Source: Hordeum vulgare subsp. vulgare (lineage: Eukaryota; Streptophyta; Magnoliopsida; Poales; Poaceae). From it: a stretch of DNA of 64,000 bases. The DNA lies in NCBI RefSeq assembly GCF_904849725.1, contig NC_058524.1, positions 549,261,763 to 549,325,762 on the forward strand, in the 5' to 3' direction. This document shows positions 1 through 12,023 of this stretch, piece by piece; the first letter of the stretch is position 1, and each line of letters starts with the position of its first letter. Both the position numbers and the translations under genes were made by a program. The notes under the pieces were generated by a model. It ran no database searches, was not told the origin of the DNA, and worked only from the letters and a program-made list of their open reading frames with translations.

Positions 1-220
1 ATGATCGGACTTGAGATAGTGGATTTGGATCATGTACCACTCAAACGACTAGAGAGATGTACTTTTTGAGTGGGAGTTCTTAAGTAATATGATTAATTGA
101 ACTAATTGTCATGAACATAGTCTAATGGTGTTTGCGAATTACGATGTAGCTTGCGCTATCTCTCTACTGTTTTTATATGTTCCTAGAGAAAACTTAGTTG
201 AAAGTTGATAGTAGCAAACT

Positions 221-960
221 TTGCAGAGGATTGTCCTCGTTGCTGCGCAGAAGGCTTATGTCCTTAATGCACCACTCGGTGTGCTGCACCTCGAGCGTCG
301 TTTGCGGATGCTGTCAACATCCGACATACACGTTTTTGATGACTACACGATAGTTCAGTGCAAAATACTTAATGGCTTAGAAGCAAGGCGCCGAAGACAT
401 TTTGAAACGTCACGGAACATAAGTGATGTTCTAAAGAGATGAAATTGTGGTTTCATGCTTGTGCCCTTGTTAAGAGGTACGAGACCTCCGACAAGATTCA
501 TTGTCCACGAAGTAAAGGAGAAAAGCTCAATCGTTGAGCGTGTGCTCAGATTGTCTCAGTACGAGAATCACTTGAATCAAGTGGGAGTTAATCTTCCAGA
601 TGAGATAGTGATGATTCTCCAAAGTCACTGTCACTAAGCTGTGAGAGCTTCGTGATGAACTATAACATATCAAGGATAGATACAATGATCCTTGAGCGAT
701 TCGCGATGTTTGACACTGCGAAAGTAGAAATCAAGAAGGAGCATCAATAGTTGATGGTTAGTAAAACCACTAAGTTTCAAGAAAGGCAAGGGCTAGAATG
801 GATACTTCGTGAAACGGCAAAACAGTTGCTGCACTAATGAAGAGACCCAAGATTAAACCCAAACCCGAGACTAAGTGCTTATGTAATGAGGGGAAGAGTC
901 ACTGAGGCGGAGCAACTCTAGATACCTGGTTGATAAGAAGGCTGGCAAAAGTCGAAAGAA
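221..960 (+). pseudogene. Copia gag remnant (element L)
   Basis: Short reading frames at 221-442 and 455-637 match the gag of elements A and B in pieces: AAQKAYVLNAPLG corresponds to AAKKAYVFDAPLG in A, and a later segment matches the region around the DKF motif and the 'ILQSLPPSYKG' block. The zinc-knuckle region near 870-910 survives as CLCNEGKSH, with the second half lost. A TGA after the SDVLKR segment (440-442) and a reading-frame change are also present in the inverted copy R, so part of the decay predates the separation of the two. No functional Gag can be made. Confidence 0.75.
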
Positions 961-969
961 GTATATTTG

Positions 970-3830
970 ATATACATGATGTTGATGTGTACTTTACTAG
1001 TACTCCTAGTAGTACGAGGGTGTTGGATACCGGTTCGGTTGCTAACTGATTAGTAACACGAAATGAAAGCTATGGCATAAACGGAGACTAGCTAAAGGCG
1101 AGGTGGATACGTGTTGGAAGTGTTTCCAAGGTTGATATGATCAAACGTCGCACGCTCCCTCTACCATCGGGATTGGTGTTAAAGCTAAATAATTGTTATT
1201 TGGTGCTTGCGTTAAGCATGAACATGATTGGATCGTGTTTATTGCGATACGATTATTCATTTAAAGAGAATAATGGTTACTCTATTTGCTTGAATAATCA
1301 CCTTCAATGGTTTATTGAATCTCGATCGTAGTGTTACACATGTTCATGATATTGGTGCCAAAAGATGCGAGGTAATGAAGATAGTACCACTTACTTGTGG
1401 CACTACCGCTTGAGTCATGTTGGTATAAATTGCATGATGAGGCTCCATGCTGATGGATCTTTATACTCACTTGATTTTGAATCACTAGTGACATGCAAAT
1501 CATACCACATGAGCAAGGCCTTGTTTTCATTGAGATGAAACAAGATAGTAACTTGTTGGAAGTGATACATTTTGATGTATGCAGTCCAATGGGTGCTGAG
1601 GCATGCAGTGGATATCATTATGTTCTTACTTCAATGACGATTTGAGTAGATACAAGAGTATTTACTTAATGAATCACAAGTCTGAAATATTGAAAAGTTC
1701 AATTCTGTTTCGGAGTGAAGTTCGTCGTAACAAGAGGTTAAACGGTCTACGATATGATCATAGAAATGAATATCTAAGTTACGAGCTTTGGTACGCAGTT
1801 AAGACAATGTGGAAATTGTTTCGCAGTTCATGCCACCTGGAACATCATAGTGTGACGATGTGTCTGAACGTCATAGCCACGCACTATTTGGTATGGTGCA
1901 TGCTATGATGTCTCTTATCAAATTACCACTATCGTTTATGGGTTATGCATTAGAGACAACCGCATTCACTTTAAATAGGGCACCGCGTATTTCCATTGAG
2001 ATGACACAGTATGGACTGATGTTTAGAGAAATCTAAACTGTCGTTTCTTGAAAGTTTGGGGCTTCGACACTTATGTGAAAAAGTTTCAGTCTGATAAGCT
2101 CGAACCCAAAGCGGATAAATGCATCTTCATAGGATATCCAAAACAATTGGGTACATCTCCTATCTCAGATCCGAAAGCAAAGTGTTTGTTTCTAGAAACG
2201 GATCCTTTCTCGAGGAAAGGTTTCTCTCGAAAGAATTGAGTGGGAGGGTGGTAGAACTTGATGAGGTTATTGAACCATCACTTCAACCAGTGTGTAGGAG
2301 GGCGCAGGAAGTTGTTCCTGTGGCGCCTACACCAATTGAAGTGAAAGCTCATGATGGTGATCATCGAGCATCGGATCAAGTTACTACAAGCCTTGTAGGT
2401 TGACAAGGTCGTGTACTACTGCAGAGTGGTACGGTAACCCTGCCTTGGAGGTCATGTTGTTGAGCAACAGTGAACCTACGAGTTATGGAGAAAGCAATGG
2501 TGGGCCCGGATTCCGACAAATGCCTGGAAGCCATGAAATCCGAGAGAGGATCCATGTATGAAAACAAAGTGTAGACTTTGGAAGAACTACTTGATGGTCA
2601 TAAGACTATTGAGTAAAGATGGATCTTTAAAAGGAAGACACACGATGATGGTGATAAGTCACTATTAAGAAAAGCTCGACTTGTCGCAAAGATGTTTCCG
2701 ACAAGATCAAACAGTTGACTATGATGAGACTTTCTCACTCGTAGCGATGCTAAAAGTCTGTTAGAATTATGTTAGTAGTTGCTGCATTATTCATGAAATA
2801 TTGCATGTAGGATGTCAAAACATTGTTTCCTCGACGGTTTCCTTGAGCAAACATTGTATGAGATACAACCATGAGGTTTTGTCGATCCTAAAGATACTAG
2901 CAAGTATGCAAGCTCCAACGATCCTTTAAATGGACTGGTGCAAGCATCTCGGAGTTGGAATATACACTTTGATGAGATGATCAAGGATTTTGGGTTTGTA
3001 CAAGGTTTATGAGAAACTTGTATTTCCAAAGAAGTGAGTGGGAGCACTATAGAATTTCTGATAAGTATATGTGGTTGACATATTGTGGATCAAAAGTAAT
3101 GTAGAAGTTCTGTAAAGCATACAAGGTTGTTTGAAAGGAGTTTTCAAAGAAATACCTGGATTGAGCTACTTGAACGTTGAGCATCAAAGATCTATGGAGA
3201 TAGATCGAAAGTGCTTAATGGGAGTTTCAACAAGAAGCATGCCTTGACAAGTTTTGAAGGAGTTCAAAATAGATCAGCAAAGAAGGAGTTCTTGGTTGCG
3301 TTCTAAGGTGTGAATTTGGGTAAGACTAAAAACCCGACCATGGCAGAATAAAGAGAATAGACGAAGGTCGTCTTCTATGCCTTAGCCGTAGACTCTAAAG
3401 TATGCCATGCTAAGTACCGCACCTGATGTGTGCCTTGCAGCAAGTCTGTTGAGAGGTACAAAGAGTGATCCATGATTTAATCACTAGCAGCGGTCAAAAT
3501 TTATCCTTAGTAACTGATAGACTAAGTAATTTTTCTCGATTATGGAGGTGGTTATAGAGTTCATCATAAAGGGTTACGTTGATGCAAGCTTTGACACTAA
3601 TCGGAATAACTATGAGTAGTGAAACGGATTCGTATAGTAGAGTAGATATTTGGAGTATTTCCGAATAGCACATAGTAGCAGCATCTATAAGATGACATAA
3701 AGATTTGTAAAGAATGCACGGATCTGAAAGTTTCAGAATCGTTGACTAAAAACCTTTCTCACAAGCAAGACGTGATCAGATCCCAGAACTGTGTGGGCGT
3801 TGGATTCATTAGAATCACACGGTGATGTGA
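970..3830 (+). pseudogene. Copia pol remnant: protease, integrase, RT, RNase H (element L)
   Basis: From left to right I recognise a protease-like DTGSVAN segment near 1030, the integrase zinc region near 1395-1500 (WHYRLSHVG, with the last cysteines degraded), the integrase core near 1560-1960, the integrase C-terminal part at 2045-2240, the RT N-terminal part near 2500-2770, the RT region around 2820-3060, and a last RNase H/tail segment near 3560-3830. All are interrupted. The integrase core is kept here but removed in the inverted copy R. Assignment rests on collinearity with elements A and B. Confidence 0.75.
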
Positions 3831-3850
3831 ACTAGATTATTGACTCTAGT

Positions 3851-3863
3851 GCAAGTGGGAGAC
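3851..3863 (+). other. Polypurine tract of Copia L
   Basis: GCAAGTGGGAGAC directly precedes the TG start of the 3' LTR. The same motif precedes the 3' LTR of element B, and a near copy precedes LTR A'. In LTR retrotransposons this tract primes plus-strand synthesis. Confidence 0.8.
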
Positions 3864-4935
3864 TGTTGGAAATATGCCCTAGAGGCAATAATAAATTAGT
3901 TATTATTATATTTCTTTGTTCATGATAATCGTTTATTATCCATGCTATAATTGTATTGATTGGAAACACAATACTTGTGTGGATACATAGACAAAACACT
4001 GTCCCTAGTAAGCCTCTAGTTGACTAGCTCGTTGATCAAAGATGGCCAAGGTTTCCTGGCCATAGGCAAGTGTTGTTACTTGATAACGGGATCACATCAT
4101 TAGGAGAATCATGTGATGGACTAGACCCAAACTAATAGACGTAGCATGTTGATTGTGTCATTTTGTTGCTACTGTTTTCTGTGTGTCAAGTATTTGTTCC
4201 TATGACCATGAGATCATATAACTCACTGAAACCGGAGGAATGCTTTGTGTGTATCAAACGTCGCAACATAACTGGGTGACTATAAAGATGCTCTACAGGT
4301 ATCTCCGAAGGTGTTAGTTGAGTTAGTATGGATCGAGACTGGGATTTGTCACTCCGTGTGACGGAGAGGTATCTCGGGGCCCACTCGGTAATACAACATC
4401 ACACACAAGCCTTGCAAGCAATGTGACTTAGTGTAAGTTGCGGGATCTTGTATTACGGAACGAGTAAAGAGACTTGCCGATAAACGAGATTGAAATAGGT
4501 ATGCGGATACTGACGATCGAATCTCGGGCAAGTAACATACCGAAGGACAAAGGGAATGACATACGGGATTATATGAATCCTTGGCACTGAGGTTCAAACG
4601 ATAAGATCTTCGTAGAATATGTGGGATCCAATATGGGCATCCAGGTCCCGCTATTGGATATTGACCGAGAAGTCACTCGGGTCATGTCTACATAGTTCTC
4701 GAACCCGCAGGGTCTGCACAGTTAAGGTTCGACGTTGTTTTATGCGTATTTGAGTTATATGGTTGGTTACCGAATGTTGTTCGGAGTCCCGGATGAGATC
4801 ACGGACGTCACGAGGGTTTCCGAAATGGTCCGGAAACGAAGATTGATATATAGGATGACCTCTTTTGATTACCGGAAGGTTTTCAGAGTTACCGGGAATG
4901 TACTGGGAATGACGAATGGGTTCCGGGTGTTCATC

Positions 4936-4953
4936 GGGGGGGGGGGGGGGGGG
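4936..4953 (+). repeat. Poly-G tract in LTR
   Basis: An uninterrupted run of 18 G. The same place in related LTRs has 11 G (B, about 23123), 14 G (B', about 30223) and 7 C on the plus strand in the inverted LTR of R (about 10263). Confidence 0.85.
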
Positions 4954-5217
4954 CAACCCACCCCGGGGAAGCCCATAGGCCTTGGGGGTGGCACACCAGT
5001 CCTTAGTGGGCTGGTGGGACAGCCCAAGAAGGCCCTATGCGCCATAAGAAGAAAATCAAAGAGAAAAGAAAAAAAAGGAGGAGGTGGGAAAGGGAAGAAG
5101 GACTCCACCCACCAAACCAAGTTGGACTCGGTTTGGGGGGGGAGACCTTCCCCTATTGGCTCGGCCGACCCCCTTGGGGCTCCTTGAGCCCCAAGGCAAG
5201 GCTCCCCCTCTTCCCCC

Positions 5218-5225
5218 TATATATA
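5218..5225 (+). promoter_or_regulatory. TATA box of LTR L
   Basis: TATATATA after a C-rich stretch and before CGGAGG, at the same relative place as in the LTRs of R (9996-10003), B (23393-23400) and A (16980-16987). This is the expected core promoter of the element transcript. Confidence 0.65.
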
Positions 5226-5700
5226 CGGAGGTTTTAGGGCTGATTTGAGACGACTTTTCCACGGCAGCCCGACCACATACCTCCACGGTTTTACCTCTAG
5301 ATCGCGTTTCTGCGGAGCTCGGCCGGAGCCCTGCTGAGATTAGATCACCACCAACATCCGGAGTGCCGTCACGCTGCCGGAGAACTCATCTACCTGTCCG
5401 TCTCTCTTGCTGGATCAAGAAGGCCGAGATCATCGTCGAGCTGTACGTGTGTTGAACGCGGAGGTGCCGTCCGTTCAGCACTAGATCGGAGCGGATCGTG
5501 GGACGGATCGCGGGACGGTTCGCGGGGCGGATCGAGGGACGTGAGGACGTTCCACTGCATCAACCGCGTTTCTTAACGCCTCTGCTGTGCGTTCTACAAG
5601 GGTACGTAGATCGGAAATCCCCTCTCGTAGATGGACATCACCATGATAGGTCTTCGTGCGCGTAGGAAATTTTTTGTTTCCCATGCGACATTCCCCAACA

Positions 5701-7460
5701 GTAACCCTTTACGATGAACTCTTTAACCACCTCCATAATCGAGAAAAATTCCTTAGTCTATTTAGTTACTAAGGATAACTTTGACCACTGATTAGTGATT
5801 CAATCTTGGATCACTCTGTGTACCTCTTAACAGACTTGCTGCAAGGCACACATCAGGTGCGGTACTCAGCATGGCATACTTTAGAGTCTACGGCTAAGGC
5901 ATATAAGATGACCTTCGTCTATTCTCTTTATTCTGCCGTGGTCCGGTTTTGAGTCTTACTCAAATTCACACCTTACAACGCAACCAAGAACTCCTTCTTT
6001 GCTGATCTATCTTGAACTCCTTCAAAAACTTGTCAAGGCATGCATCTTGTTGAAACTTCCATTAAGCGCTTTTGATCTATCTCCATAGATCTTTGATGCT
6101 CAACGTTCAAGTAGCGCAATCCAGGTATTCCTTTGAAAACTCCTTTCAAACAACCTTGTATGCTTTACAGAAATTCTACATTACTTCTGATTCATAATAT
6201 GTCAACCACATATACTTATCAGAAATTCTATAGTGCTCCCACTCAGTTCTTTGGAAATACAAGTTTCTCATAAACCTTGTACAAACCCAAAATCTTTGAT
6301 CATCTCATCAAAGTGTATGTTCCAACTCCGAGATGCTTGCACCAGTCCATTGAAGGATCGCTGGAGCTTGCATACTTGCTAGTATCTTTAGGATCGACAA
6401 AACTTCATGGTTGTATCTCATACAATGTTTGCTCAAGGAAACCTTCGAGGAAACAATGTTTTGACATCCTACGTGTAATATTTCATAAATGATGCAGCAA
6501 CTACTAACATAATTCTAACAGACTTTTAGCATCGCTACGAGTGAGAAAGTCTCATCGTAGTCAACTGTTTGATCTTGTCGGAAACATCTTTGTGACAAGT
6601 CGAGCTTTTCTTAATAGTGACTTATCACCATCATCGTCTGTCTTCCTTTTAAAGATCCATCTTTACTCAATACTCCTATGACCATCAAGTGGTTCTTCGA
6701 AAGTCTACACTTTGTTTTCATACATGGATTCTTTCTCGGATTTCATGGACTCCAGCCATTTGTCGGAATCCGGGCCCACCATTGCTTTCTCCATAACTCG
6801 TAGGTTCACTGTTGCTCAACAACATGACCTCCAAGACAGGGTTACCGTACCACTCTGCAGTAGTATGCGACCTTGTCAACCTACGAGATTTGTAGTAACT
6901 TGATTCGATGCTCGATGATCACCATCATCAGCTTTCACTTCAATTGGTGTAGGCGCCACATGAACGACTTCCTGCGCCCTACTACACACTGGTTGAAGTG
7001 ATGGTTCAATAACCTTATCAAGTTCTACCACCCTCCCACTCAATTCTTTCGAGAGAAACCTTTCCGCGAGAAAGGATCCGTTTCTAGAAACAAACACTAC
7101 AATCGAGATTCAATAAACCATTGAAGGTGATTATTCAAGCAAATAGAGTAACCATTGTTCTCTTTAAATGAATAATCGTATTCCAATAAACACGATCCAA
7201 TCATATTCATGCTTAACGCAAGCACCAAATAACAATTATTTAGGTTTAACACCAATCCCGATGGTAGAGGGAGCGTGCGACGTTTTGATCATATCAATCT
7301 TGGAAACACTTCCAACACGTATCATCACCTCGCCTTTAGCTAGTCTCCGTTTATGTCGTAGCTATCATTTCGTGTTACTAATCACTTAGCAACCGAACCG
7401 GTATCCAATACCCTCATGCTACTAGGAGTACTAGTAAAGTACACATCAACATCATGTATA
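5701..7460 (-). pseudogene. Copia pol remnant (element R)
   Basis: Minus-strand pieces of RNase H/tail, RT and integrase C-terminus collinear with L. The integrase core and part of its zinc region are deleted: the sequence jumps from the match of L 1335 to the match of L 2187 at plus positions 7093-7098, at a shared AGTGTT. The protease region follows at about 7390-7440. Multiple stops; not functional. Confidence 0.75.
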
Positions 7461-7479
7461 TCAAATATACTTCTTTCGA

Positions 7480-8210
7480 CTTTTGCCAGCCTTCTTATCT
7501 ACCAAGTATCTAGGGTTGCTCCGCCTCAGTGACTGTTTCCCTCATTACAGAAGCACTTAGTCTCAGGTTTGGGTTTAATCTTGGGTCTCTTCATTAGTGC
7601 AGCAACTATTTTTCCGTTTCACGAAGTATCCCTTCTAGCCCTTGCCTTTCTTGAAACTTAGTGGTTTTACAAACCATCAACTATTGATGCTCCTTCTTGA
7701 TTTCTACTTTCGCAGTGTCAAACATCGCGAATCTCTCAAGGATCATTGTATCTATCCTTGATATGTTATAGTTCATCACGAAGCTCTCACAGCTTGGTGG
7801 CAGTGACTTTGGAGAACCATCACTATCTTATCTGGAAGATCAACTCCCACTTGATTCAAGCGATTGTCGTACTCATATAATCTGAGCACACGCACAACGA
7901 TTGAGATTTTCTCCTTTACTTCGTGGACAAAGAATCTTGTCGGAGGTCTCGTACCTCTTAACAAGGGCACGAGCATGAAATCACAATTTCATCTCTTTAG
8001 AACATCACTTATGTTCCGTGACGTTTCAAAATGTCTTCGGCGCACTGAACTATCGTGTAGTCATCAGAAACGTGTATGTCGGATGTTCACAGCATCCACA
8101 GACGACGCTCGAGGTGCAGGACACCGAGTGGTGCATTAAGGACATAAGTCTTCTGCGCAGCAACGAGGACAATCCTCGGTTTTACAGACTCAGTCTGCAA
8201 AGTTTGCTAC
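7480..8210 (-). pseudogene. Copia gag remnant (element R)
   Basis: Minus-strand counterpart of the gag remnant of L. It has the same alanine/lysine N-terminal segment, the same TGA after SDVLKR and the same rearranged segment before the 'KRYE(T/V)SDK' homologous region, which reads TRPPTRF in both. Stops are frequent. Confidence 0.72.
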
Positions 8211-9509
8211 TTTCAACTAAATTTTCTCTAGGAACATATAAAAACAGCAGAGCTATAGCGCAAGCTACATCGTAATTCGTAAAGACCATTAGACTATGTT
8301 CATGACAATTTGTTCAATTAATCATATTACTTAAGAACTCCCACTCAAAAAGTACATCTCTCTAGTCATTTGAGTGGTACATGATCCAAATCCACTATCT
8401 CAAGTCCGATCATCACGTGAGTCGAGAATAGTTTCAGTGGTAAGCATCTCTATGCTAATCATATCAACTATACGATTCATGCTCGACCTTTCGGTCTCAT
8501 GTGTTCCGAGGCCATGTCTGCACATGCTAGGCTCGTCAAGCTTAACCCAAGTGTTCCGCGTGTGCAACTGTTTTGCACCCATTGTATGTGAACGTTGAGT
8601 CTATCACACCTGATCATCACGTGGTGTCTCGAAACGAAGAACTGTCGCAACGGTGCACAGTCGGGGAGAACACAATTTCGTCTTGAAATTTTAGTGAGAG
8701 ATCACCTCATAATGCTACCGTCGTTCTAAGCAAAAATAAGGTGCATAAAAGGATTAACATCACATGCAATTCATAAGTGACATGATATGGCCATTATCAC
8801 GTGCTCCTTGATCTCCATCACCAAAGCACCGGCACGATCTTCTTGTCACCGGCGCCACACCATGATCTCCATCAACGTGTCGCCATCAGGGTTGTCGTGC
8901 TACTCATGCTATTACTACTAAATCTACATCCTAGCAAAATAGTAAACGCATCTGCAAGCACAAACGTTAGTTTAAAGACAACCCTATGGCTCCTGCCAGT
9001 TGCCGTCCCATCGACGTGCAAGTCGATATTAACTATTACAACATGTTCATCTCATACATCCAATATATCACATCACATCGTTGGCCATATCACATCACAA
9101 GCATACCCTGCAAAAACAAGTTGGACGTCCTCTAATTTTGTTGTTGCATGTTTTACGTGGTGACCATGGGTATCTAGTAGGATCGCATCTTACTTACGCA
9201 AACACCACAACAAAGATATATGAATTTCTATTTAACCTCATCCAAGGACCTCCTCGGTCAATTCAGATTCAACTAAAGTTGGAGAAACTGACACCCGCCA
9301 GTCATCTTTGAGCAACGGAGTTACTCGTAGCGATGAAACCAGTCTCTCGTAAGCGTACGAGTAATGTCGGTCCGAGCAGCTTCGATCCAACAATACCGCG
9401 GAATCAAGAAAAGACTAAGGGGGGCAGCAAAACGCACATCACCGCCCACAAAAACTTTTGTGTTCTACTCGAGAAGACATCTACGCATGAACCTAGCTCA
9501 TGATGCCAC
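8211..9509 (-). other. Leader and primer-binding site of element R
   Basis: Untranslated leader between the 5' LTR and gag. The primer-binding site (minus strand TGGCATCATGAGC, plus 9496-9508) starts one base after the LTR end; it resembles the TGGTATCAGAGC-type sites complementary to initiator tRNA-Met. The rest is collinear with the leaders of A (17407-18645) and B (23866-25118). No gene seen. Confidence 0.75.
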
Positions 9510-11340
9510 TGTTGGGGAACGTCGCATGGGAAACAAAAAATTTCTTACGCGCACGAAGACCTATCATGGTGATGTCCATCTACGAGAGGGGATTTCCGAT
9601 CTACGTACCCTTGTAGATGGCACAGCAGAAGCGTTAAGAAACATGGTTGATGTAGTGGAACGTCCTCACGTCCCTCGATCCGCCCCGCGAACCGTCCCAC
9701 AAACCGTCCCGCGATCCGTCCCACGATCCGCTCCGATCTAGTGCCGAACGGACGGCACCTCCGCGTTCACCACACGTACAGCTCGACGATGATCTTGGCC
9801 TTTTTGATCCAGCAAGAGAGACGGAGAGGTAGATGAGTTCTCCGGCAGCGTGACGGCGCTCCGTTTGTTGGTGGTGATCTAATCTCAGCAGGGCTCCGCC
9901 CGAGCTCCGCAGAAACGCGATCTAGAGGTAAAACCGTGGAGATATGTGGTCGGCTGCCATGGAAAAGTTGTCTCAAATCAGCCCTAAAACCTCCGTATAT
10001 ATAGGGGGAAGAGGGGGAGCCTTGCCTTGGGGCTCAAGAGGCCCCAAGGGGGTCGGCCGAGCCAAGGGGGGGAGTCCTCCCCTTCCAAACCGGATCCAAC
10101 TAGGTTTGGAAGGAGGAGTCCTTCGCCTTTTTCCCACCCCCTCCTTTTTTTTCTCTTTGATTTTCTTCCTATGGCGCATATGGCCTTCTTGGGCTGTCCC
10201 ATCAGCCCACTAAGGGCTGGTGTGCCACCCCCAAGGCCTATGGGCTTCCACGGGGTGGGTTGCCCCCCCGGTGAACACCCAAAACCCATTCGTCATTCCC
10301 GGTACATTCTCGGTAACTCCGAAAACCTTCGGTAATCAAATGAGGTCATCCTATATATCAATCTTCGTTTCCGGACCATTTCGGAAACCCTCGTGACGTC
10401 GGTGATATCATCCGGGACTCCGAACAACATTAGGTAACCAACCATATAACTCAAATATGCATAAAACAACGTCGAACCTTAAGTGTGCAGACCCTGCGGG
10501 TTCGAGAACTATGCAGACATGACCCGAGTGACTCCTCGGTCAATATCCAATAGAGGGACCTGGATGCCCATATTGGATCCCACATATTCTACGAAGATCT
10601 TATCGTTTGAACCTCAGTGCCAAGGATTCATATAATCCCGTATGTCATTCCCTTTGTCCTTCGGTATGTTACTTGCCCGAGATTCGATCGTCAGTATCCG
10701 CATACCTATTTCAATCTCGTTTACCGGCAATTCTCTTTATTCGTTCCGTAATACAAGATCCCGTGACTTACACTAAGTCACATTGCTTGCAAGGCTTGTG
10801 TGTGATGTTGTATTACCGAGTGGGCCCCGAGATACCTCTCCGTCACACGGAGTGACAAATCCCAGTCTCGATCCATACTAACTCAACGAACACCTTCGGA
10901 GATACCTGTAGAGCATCTTTATAGTCACCCAGTTACGGTGCGACGATTGATACACACAAAGCATTCCTCCGGTGTCAGTGAGTTATATGATCTCATGGTC
11001 ATAGGAACAAATACTTGACACGCAGAAAACAGTAGCAACAAAATGACACGATCAACATGCTACGTCTATTAGTTTGGGTCTAGTCCATCACATGATTCTC
11101 CTAATGATGTGATCCCGTTATCAAGTGACAACACTTGCCTATGGTCAGGAAACCTTGAGCATCTTTGATCAACGAGCTAGTCAACTAGAGGCTTACTAGG
11201 GACAATGTTTTGTCTATGTATCCACACATGCACTGTGTTTCCAATCAATACAATTAGAGCATGGATAATAAACGATTATCATGAACTAAGAAATATAATA
11301 ATAACTAATTTATTATTGCCTCTAGGGCATATTTCCAATA
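9510..11340 (-). repeat. 5' LTR of Copia element R
   Basis: 1831 bp. On the minus strand it begins with a TGTTGGAAATATG-like end, mutated to TATTGG on the outer end (plus ...CCAATA at 11340), and ends CCCCAACA at 9510. Related to 3864-5700 over its whole length. The TATA box on the minus strand is at 9996-10003. Confidence 0.88.
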
Positions 11341-11479
11341 GGCCTCCGCTGCGCAGGCTCACCGGAAGCGAGCCCTTTAACCTCTATTCCCGCCTTCCTC
11401 GCTTCCAACTTGTCCATCAATGGCGCCCGAGCCGTTGTTTAATAGGTGGCTTTACTGCCCACTCACTCACAATCCTCTA

Positions 11480-12023
11480 TATGTCTCCGCCTTCCATTCC
11501 CCTCCATCCGACCTCCATGGTGACCTACGCCATGGTGCACAAGGATCATATGCCACTAGTCTTCTTGTTTGGTGAAGTCGACATCAAGCCGAAGGAGATA
11601 TAACATAGAGACGAATGGGATGCCATGGACATGGCCCTAGAAGAGCTGCATGCCGCAGTGGATGCTACCCCGACGCACTCACCAGCAACCCTCCCGGAGC
11701 TGTCACCAACGACCATCCCCATGGCATTGACGGGCTGGTCGCCGAGCATCATCGCAGTGCAAGAAATCGCGTACGTCGGGGAGGTCCCCATGGACCCGCG
11801 CGAGCCCGTGGACATGCAAGCTCCGACGCCTCCTTCTGCGCCTGTGCTCATGTGCGCCCCTGCACATGTTGTGCCAGTCCCCGTGCATGTGCCCGGACCC
11901 ATGGCACCCGTCCCCGTGTGTGTGCTTGCACCCACTGCGCCCATGCCCATGCGCACGCCTACACCTGTCACGACCCCCTCAGCGGATTGCGCCTCTGTCA
12001 AAGCATCCTCCCAGCGCCACTAG
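11480..12023 (+). pseudogene. Proline/valine-rich reading frame, interrupted, unknown function
   Basis: One frame reads through about 180 codons with a single TAA at 11601-11603. It starts MSPPSIPLHPTS, has a compact segment containing PLVFLFGEVDIKPKEI, then DEWDAMDMALEELHAAVDA, and ends in a low-complexity proline, valine and methionine tail (imperfect PVPV, APTAP and MPMRTPTP units) up to the TGA-free end at the TAG at 12021-12023. I do not recognise a family. The codon-rich GC composition differs from the flanks and suggests a fragment of a real or captured gene. It could also be chance coding in a GC-rich repeat. A run of AT-rich DNA with ATGAAAT-type signals follows. Confidence 0.3.

Larger units (their letters stand above)
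1..5700 (+). mobile_element. Decayed Copia LTR retrotransposon L (3' part, runs off left edge)
   Basis: The interior (1-3863) ends in a purine-rich tract and a full 3' LTR (3864-5700). Decayed gag, protease, integrase, reverse transcriptase and RNase H segments occur in the usual Copia order on the plus strand, recognisable by comparison with the better preserved copies at 18646-22045 and 25119-29095. Its 5' LTR and about 1.1 kb of leader lie left of the window: position 1 matches 8413 of the inverted copy R. It carries many stops and frameshifts and is non-coding. The LTR is of the BARE/WIS/Angela type, closest here to element B. Confidence 0.88.
3864..5700 (+). repeat. 3' LTR of Copia element L
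   Basis: 1837 bp starting TGTTGGAAATATGCC and ending CCCCAACA, i.e. the TG...CA ends of LTRs. It is related over its whole length to 9510-11340 (inverted) and to the two LTRs of element B. It contains a TATA box (5218-5225) and an 18-G run (4936-4953). The short ORFs in its GC-rich part recur in every LTR copy and are not genes. The next five bases, GTAAC (5701-5705), are the predicted right copy of a target duplication. Confidence 0.9.
5701..11340 (-). mobile_element. Decayed Copia LTR retrotransposon R (5' part, minus strand)
   Basis: Reading on the minus strand: 5' LTR 11340-9510, primer-binding site, about 1.1 kb leader, gag remnant and pol remnant, cut off at 5701. Position 5701 corresponds to position 3577 of element L, so the last part of the interior and the 3' LTR are missing here. 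R is broken exactly where the 3' LTR of L ends, as expected if L inserted into R. R lacks an 851-bp block that is present in L (1336-2186). The other flank, GGCCT at 11341-11345, is the predicted target duplication. Confidence 0.87.

Noticed and set aside
4349..5286. ORFs in the LTR of L, such as an 82-codon frame starting MNLSAKDSYNPVCH
   Set aside because: The frame recurs in the LTRs of R, B and B' because it is LTR DNA; no promoter or coding logic on that strand.
1..11340. One long hairpin or a palindromic replication origin
   Set aside because: The inversion is explained by two Copia elements with their own LTRs in opposite orientation.
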